Shown here piece after piece: positions 1 to 12,700 of a DNA stretch of 64,000 bases (positions are counted from its first letter, which is position 1; every line of letters starts with the position of its first letter). A program made the position numbers and the translations under genes. The stretch is from Nigrospora sphaerica (lineage: Eukaryota > Ascomycota > Sordariomycetes > Amphisphaeriales > Apiosporaceae): the NCBI GenBank assembly GCA_018287875.1, contig JAGVVL010000022.1, forward strand, positions 3,782,001 through 3,846,000. The letters are read 5' to 3'. Under the pieces are notes generated by a model. The model saw only the letters and a program-made list of their open reading frames with translations. It was not told the origin of the DNA and searched no databases.

Positions 1-504
1 GATGTGACGACAGAGGCGTTCGACTTCTCGTAACTTATGAACGTGAGATTGTTGTCATCCCGCCGAGCTTGAAGCCTCTGGCCATCCGCAAGTTGGGTGT
101 ATGACTCGTTGGTCAAGTACGTCGGGATGAACCTGTCTTTGTCGTTGAAGTCGCCTGTGCGATAGGTCCCATTGAGGGTGTGGTAAAACAATAAGGCCTT
201 CAAGTAGCCTTCATCGCTCAAGAGTGCTGAAGTAACGTTGTCGGCAAGCAGAGCGTTTATAGCATCGTTGTCGGGAGCGAGGAAGGTAATGTTGGTTGCG
301 TTGCCCAAGTCGTTGGCAAGGCTGGGGTGGGTTGCCAAGATGCCTTCATCATACGGATGAGCGAGTACCGAGGACAGTAGCAAGGAGCGGACACATACCA
401 TTCAAAACAGACAGAGTCTCATTCTGTGAATTTAGAACCTGGGTCAGATTCTGGGCGGCGACGAGGCTGGCCAACGCCAGAGGAATAGTTCGCCTGAACT
501 GCAT
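1..504 (-). CDS. Fasciclin (FAS1)-domain secreted protein, partial
   Basis: The gene is cut by the left window edge, so only about 149 N-terminal residues are visible. Exons: 399-504 and 1-343, with a 55-bp intron (344-398, GTATGT...AAG). It starts with a signal-peptide-like segment (MQFRRTIPLALASLVAAQ). A FAS1 domain follows, with the H1-type stretch ITFLAPDNDA and, about 40 residues later, the conserved LFYHTLNG element. Several NxT/NxS sites suggest glycosylation. FAS1 proteins of fungi are cell-surface or secreted adhesion-like proteins, and two FAS1 repeats and a GPI signal are common; neither can be checked here because the C-terminus is missing. The initiator ATG is the first in frame, directly before the hydrophobic stretch. 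The molecular role is inferred from the family only. Confidence 0.85.
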
Positions 505-2166
505 GTCGAGATACCGCCTTGTATAGACCTGTCCGTCTTATTTCGGGCCAATCAAGTTATACAATAGCAGTTTTGGGGGGGATGGTGAAAGACAGAGGTT
601 CAATTACTCTCTCCCTGCTCGTCGGTGCTACTGGACCTTTATATCGATGAAGGAACGCCAGTACCAGGAGAGCAGATACCATCGAACCTAACTCTGAATC
701 TGGTTGGGATTGTCCATTTGGAAGCTCTTTGGCGCGAGTTCACGATGTGTACCAAGCCCCGATGACGCCAGCATCGTGTGGGTGGGCAGGCCCTGCTAGC
801 TCACGTGGTGTCCAAACGTCAAGGCTCCTTCGCCCTCATGCCAAAGTCAAACGAGAGGCAATGATTCGGCGCTCGAGAACGGGAATCCGTCATACCCAGG
901 ATCGGAGATGTGACCAACGCCATGGAAGATAGCGTCGCGGCCATAGGGTTTAGTAGGCATTTGTTCCTCCCAAGTTAGCGATGGCCGGCGTCGTGTTCCT
1001 GCTTCTTCCACGGTTCAGTTCAGTCGGTAAGCACAGTCAGGACCTCCCAGCCGCTCGAGAGCGCGCTGACATACCAGCGTAGTCTTTTGCTAGCCCCGTG
1101 CTCCTTCTGTCTCCACGCCACCAACTCCTCCGATCAGGAGGAGGAAACGCGTGGTGGAGAAACGGGATCCGACAGCAGGCATCACGGCCTCTGGGATCGG
1201 GGCGTAGGGTTGGCAGCGGCACGCTAGAATCGATGTCGTCAGCTATGTCGAGCGCATGGGCTAAGTGAAGCTACTCAAGCCTTTTACGTGATGCGCTCGC
1301 CCGGTGAGGGGGGAAAGAGTTTTCAGGCGTGGCCCGTGGCGTTGATCCCAGAGCCTGGTTGCGAATCGAAGGCCGACTTGGCCACCACCTTCCCCAAGTA
1401 CGCACACAGGCAGGAAGGGACGGCAAGCGCGTTCCCGTTACGACGCCTGATCGCAAACACCGGTGGAGCTTATTCGGCATCGGCTTTGCCGTCCACTCGC
1501 AGGAAAATGTGCCGGTGCGTGAAGAAGCCGTCTCTTCCTGTGGCGATCGAAAAGGGCGTCGTAGACCGTCGTCCGTGGCTCCATTGCGAGGCCCCGCGTG
1601 ACCGAGAACACGCCGAGGGAACCCTGTCCTGCCGGCCTCGCATGCCTCTGGCCATGGCTTACATGGCACTCAGTCCCTCTGGGCATCATGGCGAAAAGGC
1701 GGGAAATCACGGTCCCGGGGATTCGGCCTGCCTCAGGGAAATGGCACTAACAGTACGACGCATGTTTACCCCGAAAACTAAAACAGCTACCGCCGGCATT
1801 CAAGAACCGATGTGGTCCTATTCTTAGATTCAACCGGCCGAGCTAGCGACCCCGCGGGGGGCAACATGCTTCTACTCCGTCATCAGCTGCTTCTTTAATA
1901 TGAGAAGTGTTGGAGACAGTCAACGACTGTCCAAGGGGCAGGATGCGACACGGGTAGATCGGATCATCCACTCGACCGTTGGCAGCGGGCCAAGGGAACG
2001 ACGAGGCAAGGATTTCGATGGTAGCTCCAACGGAAGGCTGGTAGCCGTCATCTAAGCCATCTCCCAGTGCCGCGATTGGCCCTGACCGAGCTGCGATTCA
2101 GACCCAGTCCAGACCCGGCATCTATCCCCAGATCCTTGCTTGCCCAGGCTAAACCAAACAGTCCTC
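505..2166. other. Intergenic, no supportable gene
   Basis: This holds the 5' flank of the FAS1 gene (near 505-730) and the 3' flank of the HAD hydrolase. Overlapping ORFs occur on both strands at 1270-1830, but none shows a recognisable motif, a plausible spliced continuation or consistent codon use. Confidence 0.5.
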
Positions 2167-3007
2167 TCATTGTGCTTCGAGCTTATCAGCAACTCCATGC
2201 AAGCCTCCCTCGCCATATTTAATCCACATGTCAACCCAGCCGTCTTGCCGAGCCTTCTCGATCTGCTCGGGGCTGTAGCGCTCGGCGAAGGGCCGCTCGA
2301 CGTAGAAGGCCCGCAGACCGCACTTCTTGGCGGCCCAGAGGTCGCTGAGATGGGCGGCCACGAGTGCCACCTCGCCCGGCTTCAGCTGCAGTTTCTCGAC
2401 GGCGCCGAGGTAAACGGCGGGGTTCGGCTTGTAGGCCCGCCACGTGTCGGAGCCGAAGAGCTGGGTGAAGCCGAGCCGGTTCCGCGCGTCCAGCGACGTC
2501 AGGAGCTCGACCGACCCGTCCGACAGCGCCACCACCGGCGCCCCCTCCCCGAGCCGCGCCAGCGCCCCGGCCGAATCGGGCCAGGCCGCCAGCTGGTACC
2601 ACAGGCGGACGAGGTCATCGAGCTCCGCCTCCGTCCACAGGCCCTCGAGATGGAATTGGGGCACCAGGACGGCGAGCGAGCGGCGGTGAATCGCCTCTTG
2701 CCGTTGAAAGGGGGCGTCGCTCGGCAGAGCGTACACCAATTCAATGTACCGATTGTACCTTTCCTACATTAGCCTGGTGCCTTGGAGGGCGGCATGCCGG
2801 TGATGCTTACCACTGAAGCGCAAAGTACTCCCAGTCTGCATACACCATGCCCTTCACGCGTGCTACCGCGGACAAGCCGTCGTTCCGTTTTTGGACATGA
2901 GCCTCGACAGCCCTCGCAGCGGCGGCAGCCAAATCTGCCGCCAAGCTATCTTGCCAGTTGACAACGGTGCCGAATACATCGAACAACAAAGCTTTCGGTT
3001 TCTCCAT
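2167..3007 (-). CDS. Haloacid dehalogenase-like hydrolase (type II haloacid dehalogenase family)
   Basis: Two exons, 2811-3007 and 2167-2758, joined over a 52-bp intron (donor GTAAGC, acceptor AAAG), encode 262 residues, the usual size for the (S)-2-haloacid dehalogenase group. HAD motifs in order: LLFDVFGTVVNW with nucleophile Asp10; VVALSDGS with Ser145 (motif II); RAYKPNPAVY with Lys176 (motif III); and AAHLSDLWAAKKCGL with Asp205 (motif IV). The type II cap lies between motif I and motif II. Members hydrolyse C-halogen bonds of 2-haloacids or related small substrates, but many fungal copies have unknown substrates, so the exact reaction is inference. The start was chosen because motif I must lie near the N-terminus. 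Only the acceptor at the 2758/2759 junction keeps the frame; the nearer TAG acceptor shifts it. No signal peptide is visible, so it is probably cytosolic. Confidence 0.88.
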
Positions 3008-6000
3008 GTTGCTGCTGGTGGGGGTTCGAATGTATGGCCAATTGATGGTCCCGGGATGGACTCGAGATGTGCTGGCGCAATGGGGATCCCGGAGAAGCGT
3101 GGGAAAGGACCGTTTTCTGTTCCTTGTGGATGGAATCAAATACTCCAAAGCGAAGGGCGCGGGTGACATGGGACCCATATGTCGCCGAGCCTTCATGTCA
3201 TCCAAGGGCGCAGTTCACACGCAAAGCTCCTACGCACTCCTCATTGCTCGGCTAACCTCAGCCCCTCCTGCAGCACCCATCGCATCAGTCATATTGTACC
3301 GGGCCCTGAAGGGAAGGTAGTTGTGTTGTAAGTAAACGTGTGGCGGGAATCGGCTCGTTGATCATGTCCCCCTCCCATTGCCCCTCATGCGCGGAAATGG
3401 TAACACGATCATGCCAAGACATCGCCCCCGCCTGCCCTCAGCCGAAACGCGCACCCGGCAGAAAAGGCGATAGCAGCTATCAGAAAACAGTCCTAAGCTC
3501 ATCGCCTATCCCCAAGAATTTGATTTTGTATCGTTGACCACGTCGAGAACTGTCTCGCGCGCGGGAAATGGACAACTGATATATATCTTCGGGGCCGACC
3601 GTTACAGCTCCCGAGTTCCGTCCTAGCCGCGCCCGCCGTCATCGCCCCAGAGTACGTGCAGGTCACGGAGATCGGTTGCGTATGGCGTTCCGGTTGTGCG
3701 CCGAGGCGACTCGCGAGGCCGGGGGATGTGGTTGGGCCCACGGCGGCCGGGGTCCCGGTGACGGCCGCGCCTTGGCCGACCTTCCCACCGCGACCGCCAC
3801 GCCGTTTTCCGTGTTGGGCGCGGCTGGTCGGCCGGCGTCGCTACGACCGGCGATGATCCGGGCTTCTGTCGGATGGTGGGCGAGCTTGAGGAGCTTGTTG
3901 GCTACGGGCCGCACAACTGGTCCTATGATGCGCTCGTCCGCCAAATACCAGGCTTGTTTATGGGAACAATCCTCTGGTTCTTGGAATGACCACGCAATGA
4001 CACCAGCTTTTCCAACCTTGTCATCAAACAGTAGAGAAATGTTTTTGGGTTTGAGAACATGCTTTCGCCGATCAGACAGATTCCAGCGCAAAGGGGGATG
4101 CAACCGGCCAATACATGCATGTATGACGGCGGAATCGGCGGCAGCGTGGGTCGCATCGCATGATTAGGCGTGGGATGACAGGCATTGGCGCTTACCAGAG
4201 CATTGAACCTACAAAAGGCCCCATCAATAGCCAATGCTCCCGTTCTGGCAGGCTTTTGCCTGACGTTTGGTACAGCAACAAGTTGGCACCGCTGTCATGG
4301 GCTCTGCTGACCTTAAAGAGAGGGGAGACGCAATGCATGCAAGCATGGAGTGTTGTAGGCGGCAGATAAGCCTTTCCCCATGATCCTGGCCACTTACGTT
4401 GGGCGGCGTGCCATGGTCTGATAGGTACATGGCATCTGCACCCCGTCCCCCTTCCCATGTCGCCCCAGATCTGGGACATGATCTCGGGCAACGACGCACC
4501 CAGTGGACTGGTGTGACGTGCGCTGGAGCTTGCGAAGAGAGGGCTCCGGGGGTGACAAAGCTTTGGGCAGGGCTGCCGACGCTGTGCGATTACGCTGCGC
4601 AGAGACTCTCGCCAATGGCATGCCGTTACGGCCTAGCGGCGCGTTGGCCTGGGACTCGGACTCCGGAATGCTTCCTCTCGGAGCCGGGGTTTCGGCGAGG
4701 GTCCAAAAGAACGGAACCAAGGTTCTGGTCAATACCGATGGGTGATGGCACGGCCGAGACATGCCACCCCGCGTCAACCCGTCTTGGGCGCGCCGCCGCC
4801 ACCCCTCGACCACATGATGCCCGGTGTAAACATAGCCCGGCAGCAGAGCACGGTAGGCGTCGCCGAAGTGGCCCAGGGCGGCGTAGAAAGGAGCGGGCGC
4901 CATGGAAGTTGAGGAACTTGGCGACCGAGGGCGTGGACTGGGTCCTCAAGCTTTCACGACGGCCGGGCAGCGGGTCCGGGTGAAGACGGCGCTGACGAGC
5001 TCGCCGCGTCCAGGCAGTCACCGCTGGCGCCCAGGAATACACGATGACGGCATTGCAGGCCAAAGGGCACACAGGCAGTTGCGACGATGGAGCCGTGGTG
5101 GTACGTAGCCGTCTTGCAGCGGAAGACAAACAGCTCGCTGAAGGCATGACGGGGGCAGTGCAGTCTTTTCCATGTGCGTCGCCGCGACTTGGCGGGGCGC
5201 GCTTCTTAGCGGGTAGCCCTCATTGGTGGTTTCCTGGCCCGTTTGTTGTTGTCAGCACGATGCGGGGTTACAAGGTTGTGTTGCATCCTTCGACATCACA
5301 TCACCCTCGCCATTGAGCAGTCCTGCCCATCACCCGATGCCGTCCGCGCGGGGAAACGGCTCCCTTCTCGACGCGGCCGTCTGCTGGAGGACGATGCAGC
5401 GGATGAGGCAAGCCATGGAAGGACTTGCAGTGCGAGGCAGAGAGCTGTACTGTGGGAGAGATGCAGTTGCCCGATTGGGCCCTGCCGATCCTTGACGGGC
5501 AGGACGCATCGGTTCGCTAACCGACCAAATCACCCACACCCGATTCGGTGGACATCCACCACGGATGGAACCATGGATGGATAGTACCGAGTACGGTGTA
5601 CCTACCTCACAGCAAACCTGTATGGATAGGTGTACCGACACCGACCGTCATATGGGCCCACCAGCCGACGCGCCAACGGCGTCTTGACGAGCCGCATTGT
5701 GGTGGTGAACCAACAGACGAGCGCCCAGCCAACAGTAATGAAAAGACTAATACAAAGGCGACATGTCGTCCGGTTGGCGTCGATGGCAGCAACCGAGACG
5801 CATGGGGACGGGGATGCATGTCTAGGTTCCGAGGTGCGTAGTAAGAGAGCGGGAGTGAGGAAGAGAGAGGGACAGAGAGTAAGAGAGCGGGAGGAAGACC
5901 CCTCTTGCCCTCTCTTCGGCGCCCGGCTCGAGAGAGCGCGCGCGAACTCGGCTTTCGTCTCCGCACCGAGGTCGTGTGGAGGCTCCAGGAACGGGGGAGA

Positions 6001-7496
6001 AAGCAGGCGTGGGCGCGGGCTGGCGGGTTCGTCGATGGCCTTGCTAAAGATAGCCCGACGTTTTCCAATTCCCCTGATAAGGTGGAACCTACCTGTGGGC
6101 ACGAGGACGTCAAGTGGACTTTTCAGGGTCTGGCGGTTGCTGCTTTCTCCTCCTAGGGCGGGTAGTTGTACATCGCAGGGCCTTTCAGTGCCGCGCAGCC
6201 GTGTGATCCGTTGCAACCGCGCGCCGTAATTAAATCAACGCCTGATCAATGCGGGACCCGACCCGCCGTCGCCCGACGCCGGCGAAAGAGGGAGGTGGTG
6301 CTCGATATGGGAAGACGAGCGGGAGCGCGAAGGCCGCCCAGGGAGGGCCTGTCAAGCGCGTCCTCTAACCGCGAGTGGTGAATGGGCGCAGCCAAAAAGG
6401 ACAAGCCGTTCAGCCCGCCCGGCTCCACTCTAGATGCTATGGTATACAGGACATGGATGGGCGGTTCTGTGGATGTGTGCGACTACGGATTGCACTGCCT
6501 GCTCCCTCCAGTCTCTCACCTGCCGTCTCTTCCTTCGACGGGTATTCCCTCGGCTCAGCCTGCGTGCTGCCGGCGAAGACAGCTGTGCCACGTTTCCTCC
6601 CCCCCCCTCTCAGCCCCGTCAGCTTGCCCCTCCGTCGGTTTTTTTTACGTTCCCCCTTCTTTACCCCGGAACGCTAAAAGCAACGCCGATCTCATTGCTT
6701 ACTGCGCCGCCGCCCTTCTTGGCAAGCCTCTCATCACCTACCACGGAAGGCCGCTCTCCTCGGGCGGCGCTCTCGTAAAGGGATGTAGAATGCGGCAGCC
6801 TGGCGTGTGGGGCCCCCCTCCATCGATCAAGGCTGGGGCTGGAGGTTATGGATCCTGGCATCCCTGCAGGCCGGCGTGCATCTGTGGATAGAGTAAGTTT
6901 GGAGGGGGGTATGTGTGTGTTCCTACTGCGATGTCGTAGTATGTGTATGTGTGTGAGTGGCATGGCATGGCTTGGCTTGGACGGACATGGATATGGCCCG
7001 TTGCCCGCACTTTTCGTATTTGATCGCGTCTCTTCCTCCTCCCCCCCCCTCCCCAATAGCGCGGACCGGTGCGCATCATTCCATCACGAAGTCTATTCTC
7101 GCGGAGTGGGCTATCGCTTGCGGCTATCCTCTCAGCCCGCCTGCCCGCCCCGTTGTGGAAATCGTGTGTGTCGTTAGGTTGTCCCGTATCGTCTGCCACC
7201 GTCGCTATTTCCTCGACGGCACCGCGCTTCTTATTTCTCTTCCTTTTCGTCCGCCCCGTCCTTGCCTCGCCGAGTTCGCATCTTCGCTCACCGGGACGCC
7301 ACCTTCTGCCTCCACGACGCCGGGAAAACGAGACCGTGTTTGAAAAGTCCGGGATAGATCCAATTCAAACCACCCTCGCCCTCCCCACCGCCGTCGCAAG
7401 CGTCCCTCTCTCCTGGTACTCATAGTACCCGCCGCCGCTACCTCACCCGGAAACCACAAACCCCCCTCCACCGGGCCTTCGTGGATCGTGCTCACA
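3008..7496. other. Gene-poor region with unassigned ORFs
   Basis: 4.5 kb without a gene I can identify. Minus-strand ORFs at 3663-4103 and 4394-4903 have sensible-looking stretches but no known motif and no clean splice partners. 5602-6229 is open on both strands and compositionally biased, which argues against a real gene. 6500-7496 is pyrimidine-rich, with runs such as CCTCCCCCCC, and probably forms the promoter and 5' UTR of the gene that starts at 7497. Confidence 0.45.
3663..4103 (-). other. Unassigned ORF, possible small gene or relic
   Basis: A minus-strand ORF of 146 codons. Its N-terminal half contains protein-like stretches such as KAGVIAWSFQEPED and ADERIIGPVVRP, and the C-terminal third becomes Pro/Arg/Ala-rich and looks non-coding. 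I do not recognise the family. The opposite strand is also open over the same interval, which weakens the case. It could be one exon of a spliced gene, a decayed gene, or chance. Confidence 0.2.
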
Positions 7497-8090
7497 ATGA
7501 GGACCGATATCCCGCTCTATGCCACCAGCGAGAAGGTCCTGATCGCGACCTCGAGCTTCAGCCTCTCCGTGTCCATCATCACCGAGCTCATTCTCTGCTA
7601 CATATTTACCAAGGGCTCCTCTAAGGTACGAACGCGCGCGTGCGCCGGGCGGCTTTTGGTGTGAGAAGGTTCCAGCGCCCCCCAAGCTAACGGGCTTGCC
7701 CCCCCACAACTACAGGCCAAATTCTACCTGCGCTCACTCCTCTTCGCCGTGCTGCTGGCCAACTGCGTCTTCTCGCTGTCGGCCTTCATCACGGTGGCGG
7801 TGCTGAACTCGCTGCCCGACGCCGTCAAGCCGTACGGCGGCGTGACCCGGGCGGCGCTGTGGCGCGACAGCGGCGCGGGCCTCGAGGCGCCGCTCGCGCA
7901 GGCCGCCACGGCCCGTGACTGGCTCATCTCGGTCAAGGCATCGCAGTGGCTCTGTCTCATCGTCTTCCTCCTCTCCGCCGTCCTCTTCGTCTCGGCCTGG
8001 CGCGACCTCGAGCGCGAGCGCCGCGAGAGCGAGCTCGAGCTCGGCGACTGCGAGCAGCGCATGGGCGAGAAGGGCGAAATCTTTATTTAA
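7497..8090 (+). CDS. Small three-TM membrane protein, function unknown
   Basis: Two exons, 7497-7625 and 7716-8090, joined in phase 0 over a 90-bp intron (donor AAG/GTACGA, acceptor CTACAG), give 167 residues. Three hydrophobic segments are visible: about residues 15-37 (IATSSFSLSVSIITELILCY), about 50-73 (LLFAVLLANCVFSLSAFITV) and about 118-140 (WLCLIVFLLSAVLFVSAW). A charged Arg/Glu-rich tail (RDLERERRESELELGD) follows and is probably cytosolic. There is no cleavable signal peptide and I recognise no family. The ATG is the first in frame after a pyrimidine-rich leader, and the exon junction falls in the loop after the first segment. The codon use is strongly C/G-ending, as in the conserved genes here, which supports it being real. 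It converges on the OCRL-like gene downstream. Confidence 0.75.
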
Positions 8091-9743
8091 CGATATACTA
8101 CTACCACCAATGATACCCAGTCACGTTTCTGAATACGAGTCTACTTTTTTGCTCACCCCCTTCCTCCCCGCCCCCTTCCCCATGACTTACCCAACCTGCC
8201 CGGTGTGCGGCCGAGCGCGTCGCCGTTGGTGATGTTGCGACTGGCGGCCGGTTATGTCCGCTCGAAATTGGCAGTGCCCCCGAATATGTGCCCACTAAAA
8301 GCCCCGACGTCACTCTGTCATCCTGTGCCGAAATGCCACGACGCGGGCGCCTCTTGATAGTCGCGCAGACGCCACGGCGAATGTCTGCCACCGTCATACC
8401 CCGGTCACTATCGCCAGGCTGGCCAACGTGTCTCAAGTCATCCGCGCCTCGAACTTTACCTGAAACCCGAACTCTGCTCTCCTACTACCCGGCCCCGGCC
8501 GCCACGTTGAATTCGCGGCAGGCGGGGCTCCGGCAGCATGCGCGCAAAGGCGCCTGTGCGGGCGATCTGGGAGGGCAGCACGTGGGATTGGCTCCGGGGA
8601 CGAACGAGGCGTGTGCGGCGTGCAGGCCCGAAAGATGGCGATGCTACGACGACGAGGCCGGCACTGGATTCCGCCGCCCGTTGGCCTATTGCCCGCGAGC
8701 ATCGGCCGGAACTCCTTGGCCGCAAGGACAATCCAGGCCCCGGGGCGGAATTGGAGACTTGGCCGAAGCAGCCTCCACACGGCGGTGAAACGTCGACAGG
8801 CATATCGCGGCGTCCCGCGCGCCGTGGTGTTCCCACAAGGACCTAGCATGCCAGCTCGAGCCGGCCGATATTGCACCGCCGCATTTCTGCCCCAGGGGAT
8901 TTATCCATACCGTCCCAGCAATGCGTCCCCCTCAGCCAGGGGTATGCGATCCTTGGCCTATCTCCTGCGGCGGCTTCCGGACACTCTTCCCTCTTCGTCG
9001 GTATGGAGGTGATCGTCCTGTTGACCAAACTCGCCTTCGGGACAGAAAAACTAAATAAAAAAACCAAACAGTCTACCACAACCATACCCCATCTCAAATC
9101 CCGGCTCATCTCCATCCCATCCCATGGTGCCCGCCTGACTGGCCCCTTCCTTCAGCCGCAATACTTGGCCGTAGCACCAGCCATGTTTTATTGCCACTAC
9201 AGGGTGATTGGCCCCGGAGTTTTTGTCGGCGGCGAGCGGGCACCGACGCGCTTGCGCTTATGGTTGTTTGGGACGTACGGCCTAGGTTCGCTCCCCGCGA
9301 CGGGATGGATAGGACTTTGCCTTTTGAAATTTGCCCTTTTGGGTACTCCGCCGTTGACTGTGGCCATACGTTGGTCAGAGAAACCGACAGAATGAGGCTT
9401 CACAGATGTAGCCCCGCTTGGCCACATGGTAAACAGGGACTTGGCTTGTTGACGCACGGGGAGATTGCATTACGAGAAGCAGGGCGGTTACAAGATACGA
9501 AACAAGGATAGGAATGTTGCGATAGTCCAAAATTTGTCCTTTTGAGAATTCTCAACCTCACAGACATGCGTGTTCGTGTTACGTCTATTAAAGTCTAAAC
9601 AAGGGAACTTCGCAAAAAGGCAGCCGAGGCGTCTTTCAATCTCGGTCCAATGTGATTTCCACTGTACGGCAGATCGTGCCGCCAGCGTCTACAACAAGGG
9701 GGACCGCGGAATTTGAGAAGAAAAACAAAAGACAAAAAGGGAA
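8091..9743. other. Intergenic between convergent genes
   Basis: 3' flanks of the three-TM gene and the OCRL-like gene. Both-strand ORFs at 8290-8880 lack motifs. An A-rich patch (9049-9070) may contribute to 3' end formation. I see nothing else supportable. Confidence 0.5.
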
Positions 9744-12700
9744 CTAGACGCCGTCACGCCTCCGGAGGAAGATGTCGACGAGGCCCTTCATGCGGTCTTC
9801 GCTGGCCTTGCGCTGCTTCTCCGACAGGCCGCCGCCGCCAGCAGGCAGGCGGCAGAGGGCGGGGCCGAGCGCGTCGGCGACCTTCTTCTCCCAGGCGAGG
9901 CGGCGCTGGATGTTGCGCTCGTCAACGCCCTCGATGCCGCGCGACGCCGAAGAGTCGCTGCCTGTCTTGACGCGGCGCAGCGCCCCGAACCCTCTGACGC
10001 TCGCCCGCTTGGAACGGGCCTCCGAGTTGAGCGCGTCGAGCTCGGCGCGCGTCAGGGGCGCCACCTCCGATGCCACGCGCGCCAGCATCGACGTCACGAA
10101 CACAAATGAGATATTCTGGTACGGCGCCCCCGACAGGATGTCCAGCACCGTGTTCTTATCGTCCTCTATGGCCTTGCCCGCTTTGGACGTACTCGTCATG
10201 GGCGAGAGCGACGGGAGGGCGGCTTCGATTTTGGAGAATAATGATTCGTTGATGACCCCGTCTGTCAGCGACTGCATGAAGAGGGTGAAGGCCTGGGCTG
10301 CGACCTCGAGCCGTTTGAGAGCCACGAGATCGGCCGGTAAGGCGTCGAGTGGGTTATGGGGATGGCCCAGATCGAGGGCTCGGATGAGGGTAACAAGATG
10401 AGCATGCTCTTCGCGCTGCTCTCCTTGCAAGCTGGAGTCGGCATCCGGGGACTCGAAGGAGTCAGGAAGCACAAAGGGCCACCCGGCGACATCGTGTGGG
10501 ATATGGGCACTTTCGTCCTCCAGCATATGCGCGTCGGCAACGACCCGCTCCGCGAGCGTCTCGATTGCCTCCGTTAACTTGTAGAGCTCTGTTGGTGATG
10601 ATGCGTGGATATCGCAACTGTCGGGTATGCTTTTGTTCTTCCATCCCGGGCGACCGGCGTCATTGGTGCCGTTGGGTTCGCCTGCTAATGCTTTAACAAA
10701 ACCACATACACCGCCACTCCTAGAGGGGACTCGTATCAGCTCGTCAATGCTCCGCCCGAAGCACGAAGGTTGCCACACGGCTCGAGCAGTGATAAAATGG
10801 TCTCGGCCGTCAATCACCCTCAGAACGAGGACCTCCTCCAGAGACGCATTGCCTGCATTCAACAAGGCGGCCTGAGCGACCGATGTCACTGACAGCGTGA
10901 TGAGAGCCGAAGCAGTCTCCCCTGGCTCGAGGGTAATTGCCTTTGTGCTGTCCGGTCCTTCCGAATTTGGTGCCGGGTCCAGTTCGATCTTGAGCCATTC
11001 TGGTTCGCCGGTCTTGGTCCGACCATCGGTGCCCTCTTTCGATGTGTCTGGCTTCTCGACAAAACAGAATCTAGCTGGCCCGCTGCCAGTGTTGGCAATT
11101 GTCATCGATCGTTGCTTTCTCTCCATGAAGCAGACCTCGCCGAAGTCGACGCCCCCGCTTCCGTCCGTCACATCTTGCTCGTCAGCCTCTCCCTTTTCGA
11201 CAACAATCGTAACGACGGGCCGGCCCTCGTTCTCGGCTCGGTCGAACTCTCGGGCCACTTCGGCGTGGACCTTGGCCTTGAGTTCAGGCACCACGGCATC
11301 GTAATCGAGCGTGAACAGCGCAACGATGGGTTTGTGGTCGCTGCTAGTGATGCGCTGGTGGGTCGTGTATACATCAAGTTTGACACGGTCCTTGAAGTTT
11401 TGTTGTCTTGCTGTGAAGTCGGCTTCGTTCGGCGCCGTTTGGTCGTCGCCTTCGTCATACTCGTCGTAGTCATAGCCCGTCTCGTTATGGGGTTCTGGCT
11501 CCTGGTCCTTATCCGGGTCGTAATCAAACAGCACAGATTCGTCGTCGGCGGCAGTGTCGATGCCGCGCTGCTTCATGTCTTCGTCTTTTTTCTTGGCTTC
11601 AGCTTCGTCAATGAGCTTTTGTTTATGCTCCGCGACGTCTTGACGCGTCCGATATAAGATGCGATCACACCAACTTGGCGCGCGCCGCTTTTCGGACGAG
11701 TCAAACAGACCGACAGTCCCAATATCGTATTTGTAACTAGGCAGAAACGTAATGGCACCTTCTCGCCAGCCCTCGTGAAAAGCCTTGCGATCCTTAATGT
11801 GGCGCTGGAGCTGATCATGAGGTAACAGCGAGTTGAGCGTGGCTTGCACGGAAGCCGGGTCGTTGTCGGCATCAGGTACAAAGTCGTCGGGATCGGGTAG
11901 GTCAGTAGCCTCGTCGTCGTCGTCAAGCTTGTCAAAACTCGTTTCGCGTGATATCGTGTCGGGGGTGCGGGTCCCACTGGAGGCGCTTCCCTCGTCGTGC
12001 TTGTTCATTACGATGACACCTTGTTCGCCCTCAAGCTTGGAGATGATGCCTTTTTTGCTCACATCATACTCGCCTTTGGTATGCAGCATTAACAGACGCC
12101 GTATATCGTCGCCAGGCAGGCCGTCCAACCGGTAGTTCAAGTCGCCAAACCAGAACCCAAAGTCCTCGTCACCTAGGCTCTGGCCCTCATCTTCAGCTAT
12201 GCCGGCATGCTTGGCAGGGGCAAATCGCGTTTGAGAGAGGATTTTGTTGTAGTCCCACGCGCGCCTGTCGAGGTTCGTCTGCTCGTGGCCTGAAGCGAGG
12301 TGGCAGTTGGTGAAAACGACCCGTGTTGCCTCGCCTAGCACGAGGCGCGAGGAAATGCCGCCCTTGTTCCCCATATAGCCCATCAAGCCCGTTCCTACCG
12401 AGACGGTGGAGACATCGGTTATGGTGTCAGCGACTTCGGGAGAGGCGTAGATCAGAATCAGGAGCCCCGAGAGCTGCTGCGATGTGATGAGCCTGTACTG
12501 CGGGGGCATGGCGGCCTCGAGCGCGGCTATCCACTTGGCGGAGGCCGAAGTATCGGCATACTGCGATATACCATTCAAAGATATAATCTCCTGGAGGCCG
12601 AGAACGTAGAGACCGATGTCAGATCCGCCCATGATTCGTATCGAGGTATCGTCTTGACCCTTATCATCGGACACCGGCAGCTCAGAGCCTTGCGTGTCGT

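Noticed and set aside
2140..2772. 210-codon plus-strand ORF over the HAD hydrolase
   Set aside because: Complement of conserved HAD motifs; antisense shadow.
5602..6229. 200-codon ORFs on both strands
   Set aside because: Open on both strands, low-complexity Arg/Ser/Pro, no domain and no splice continuation.
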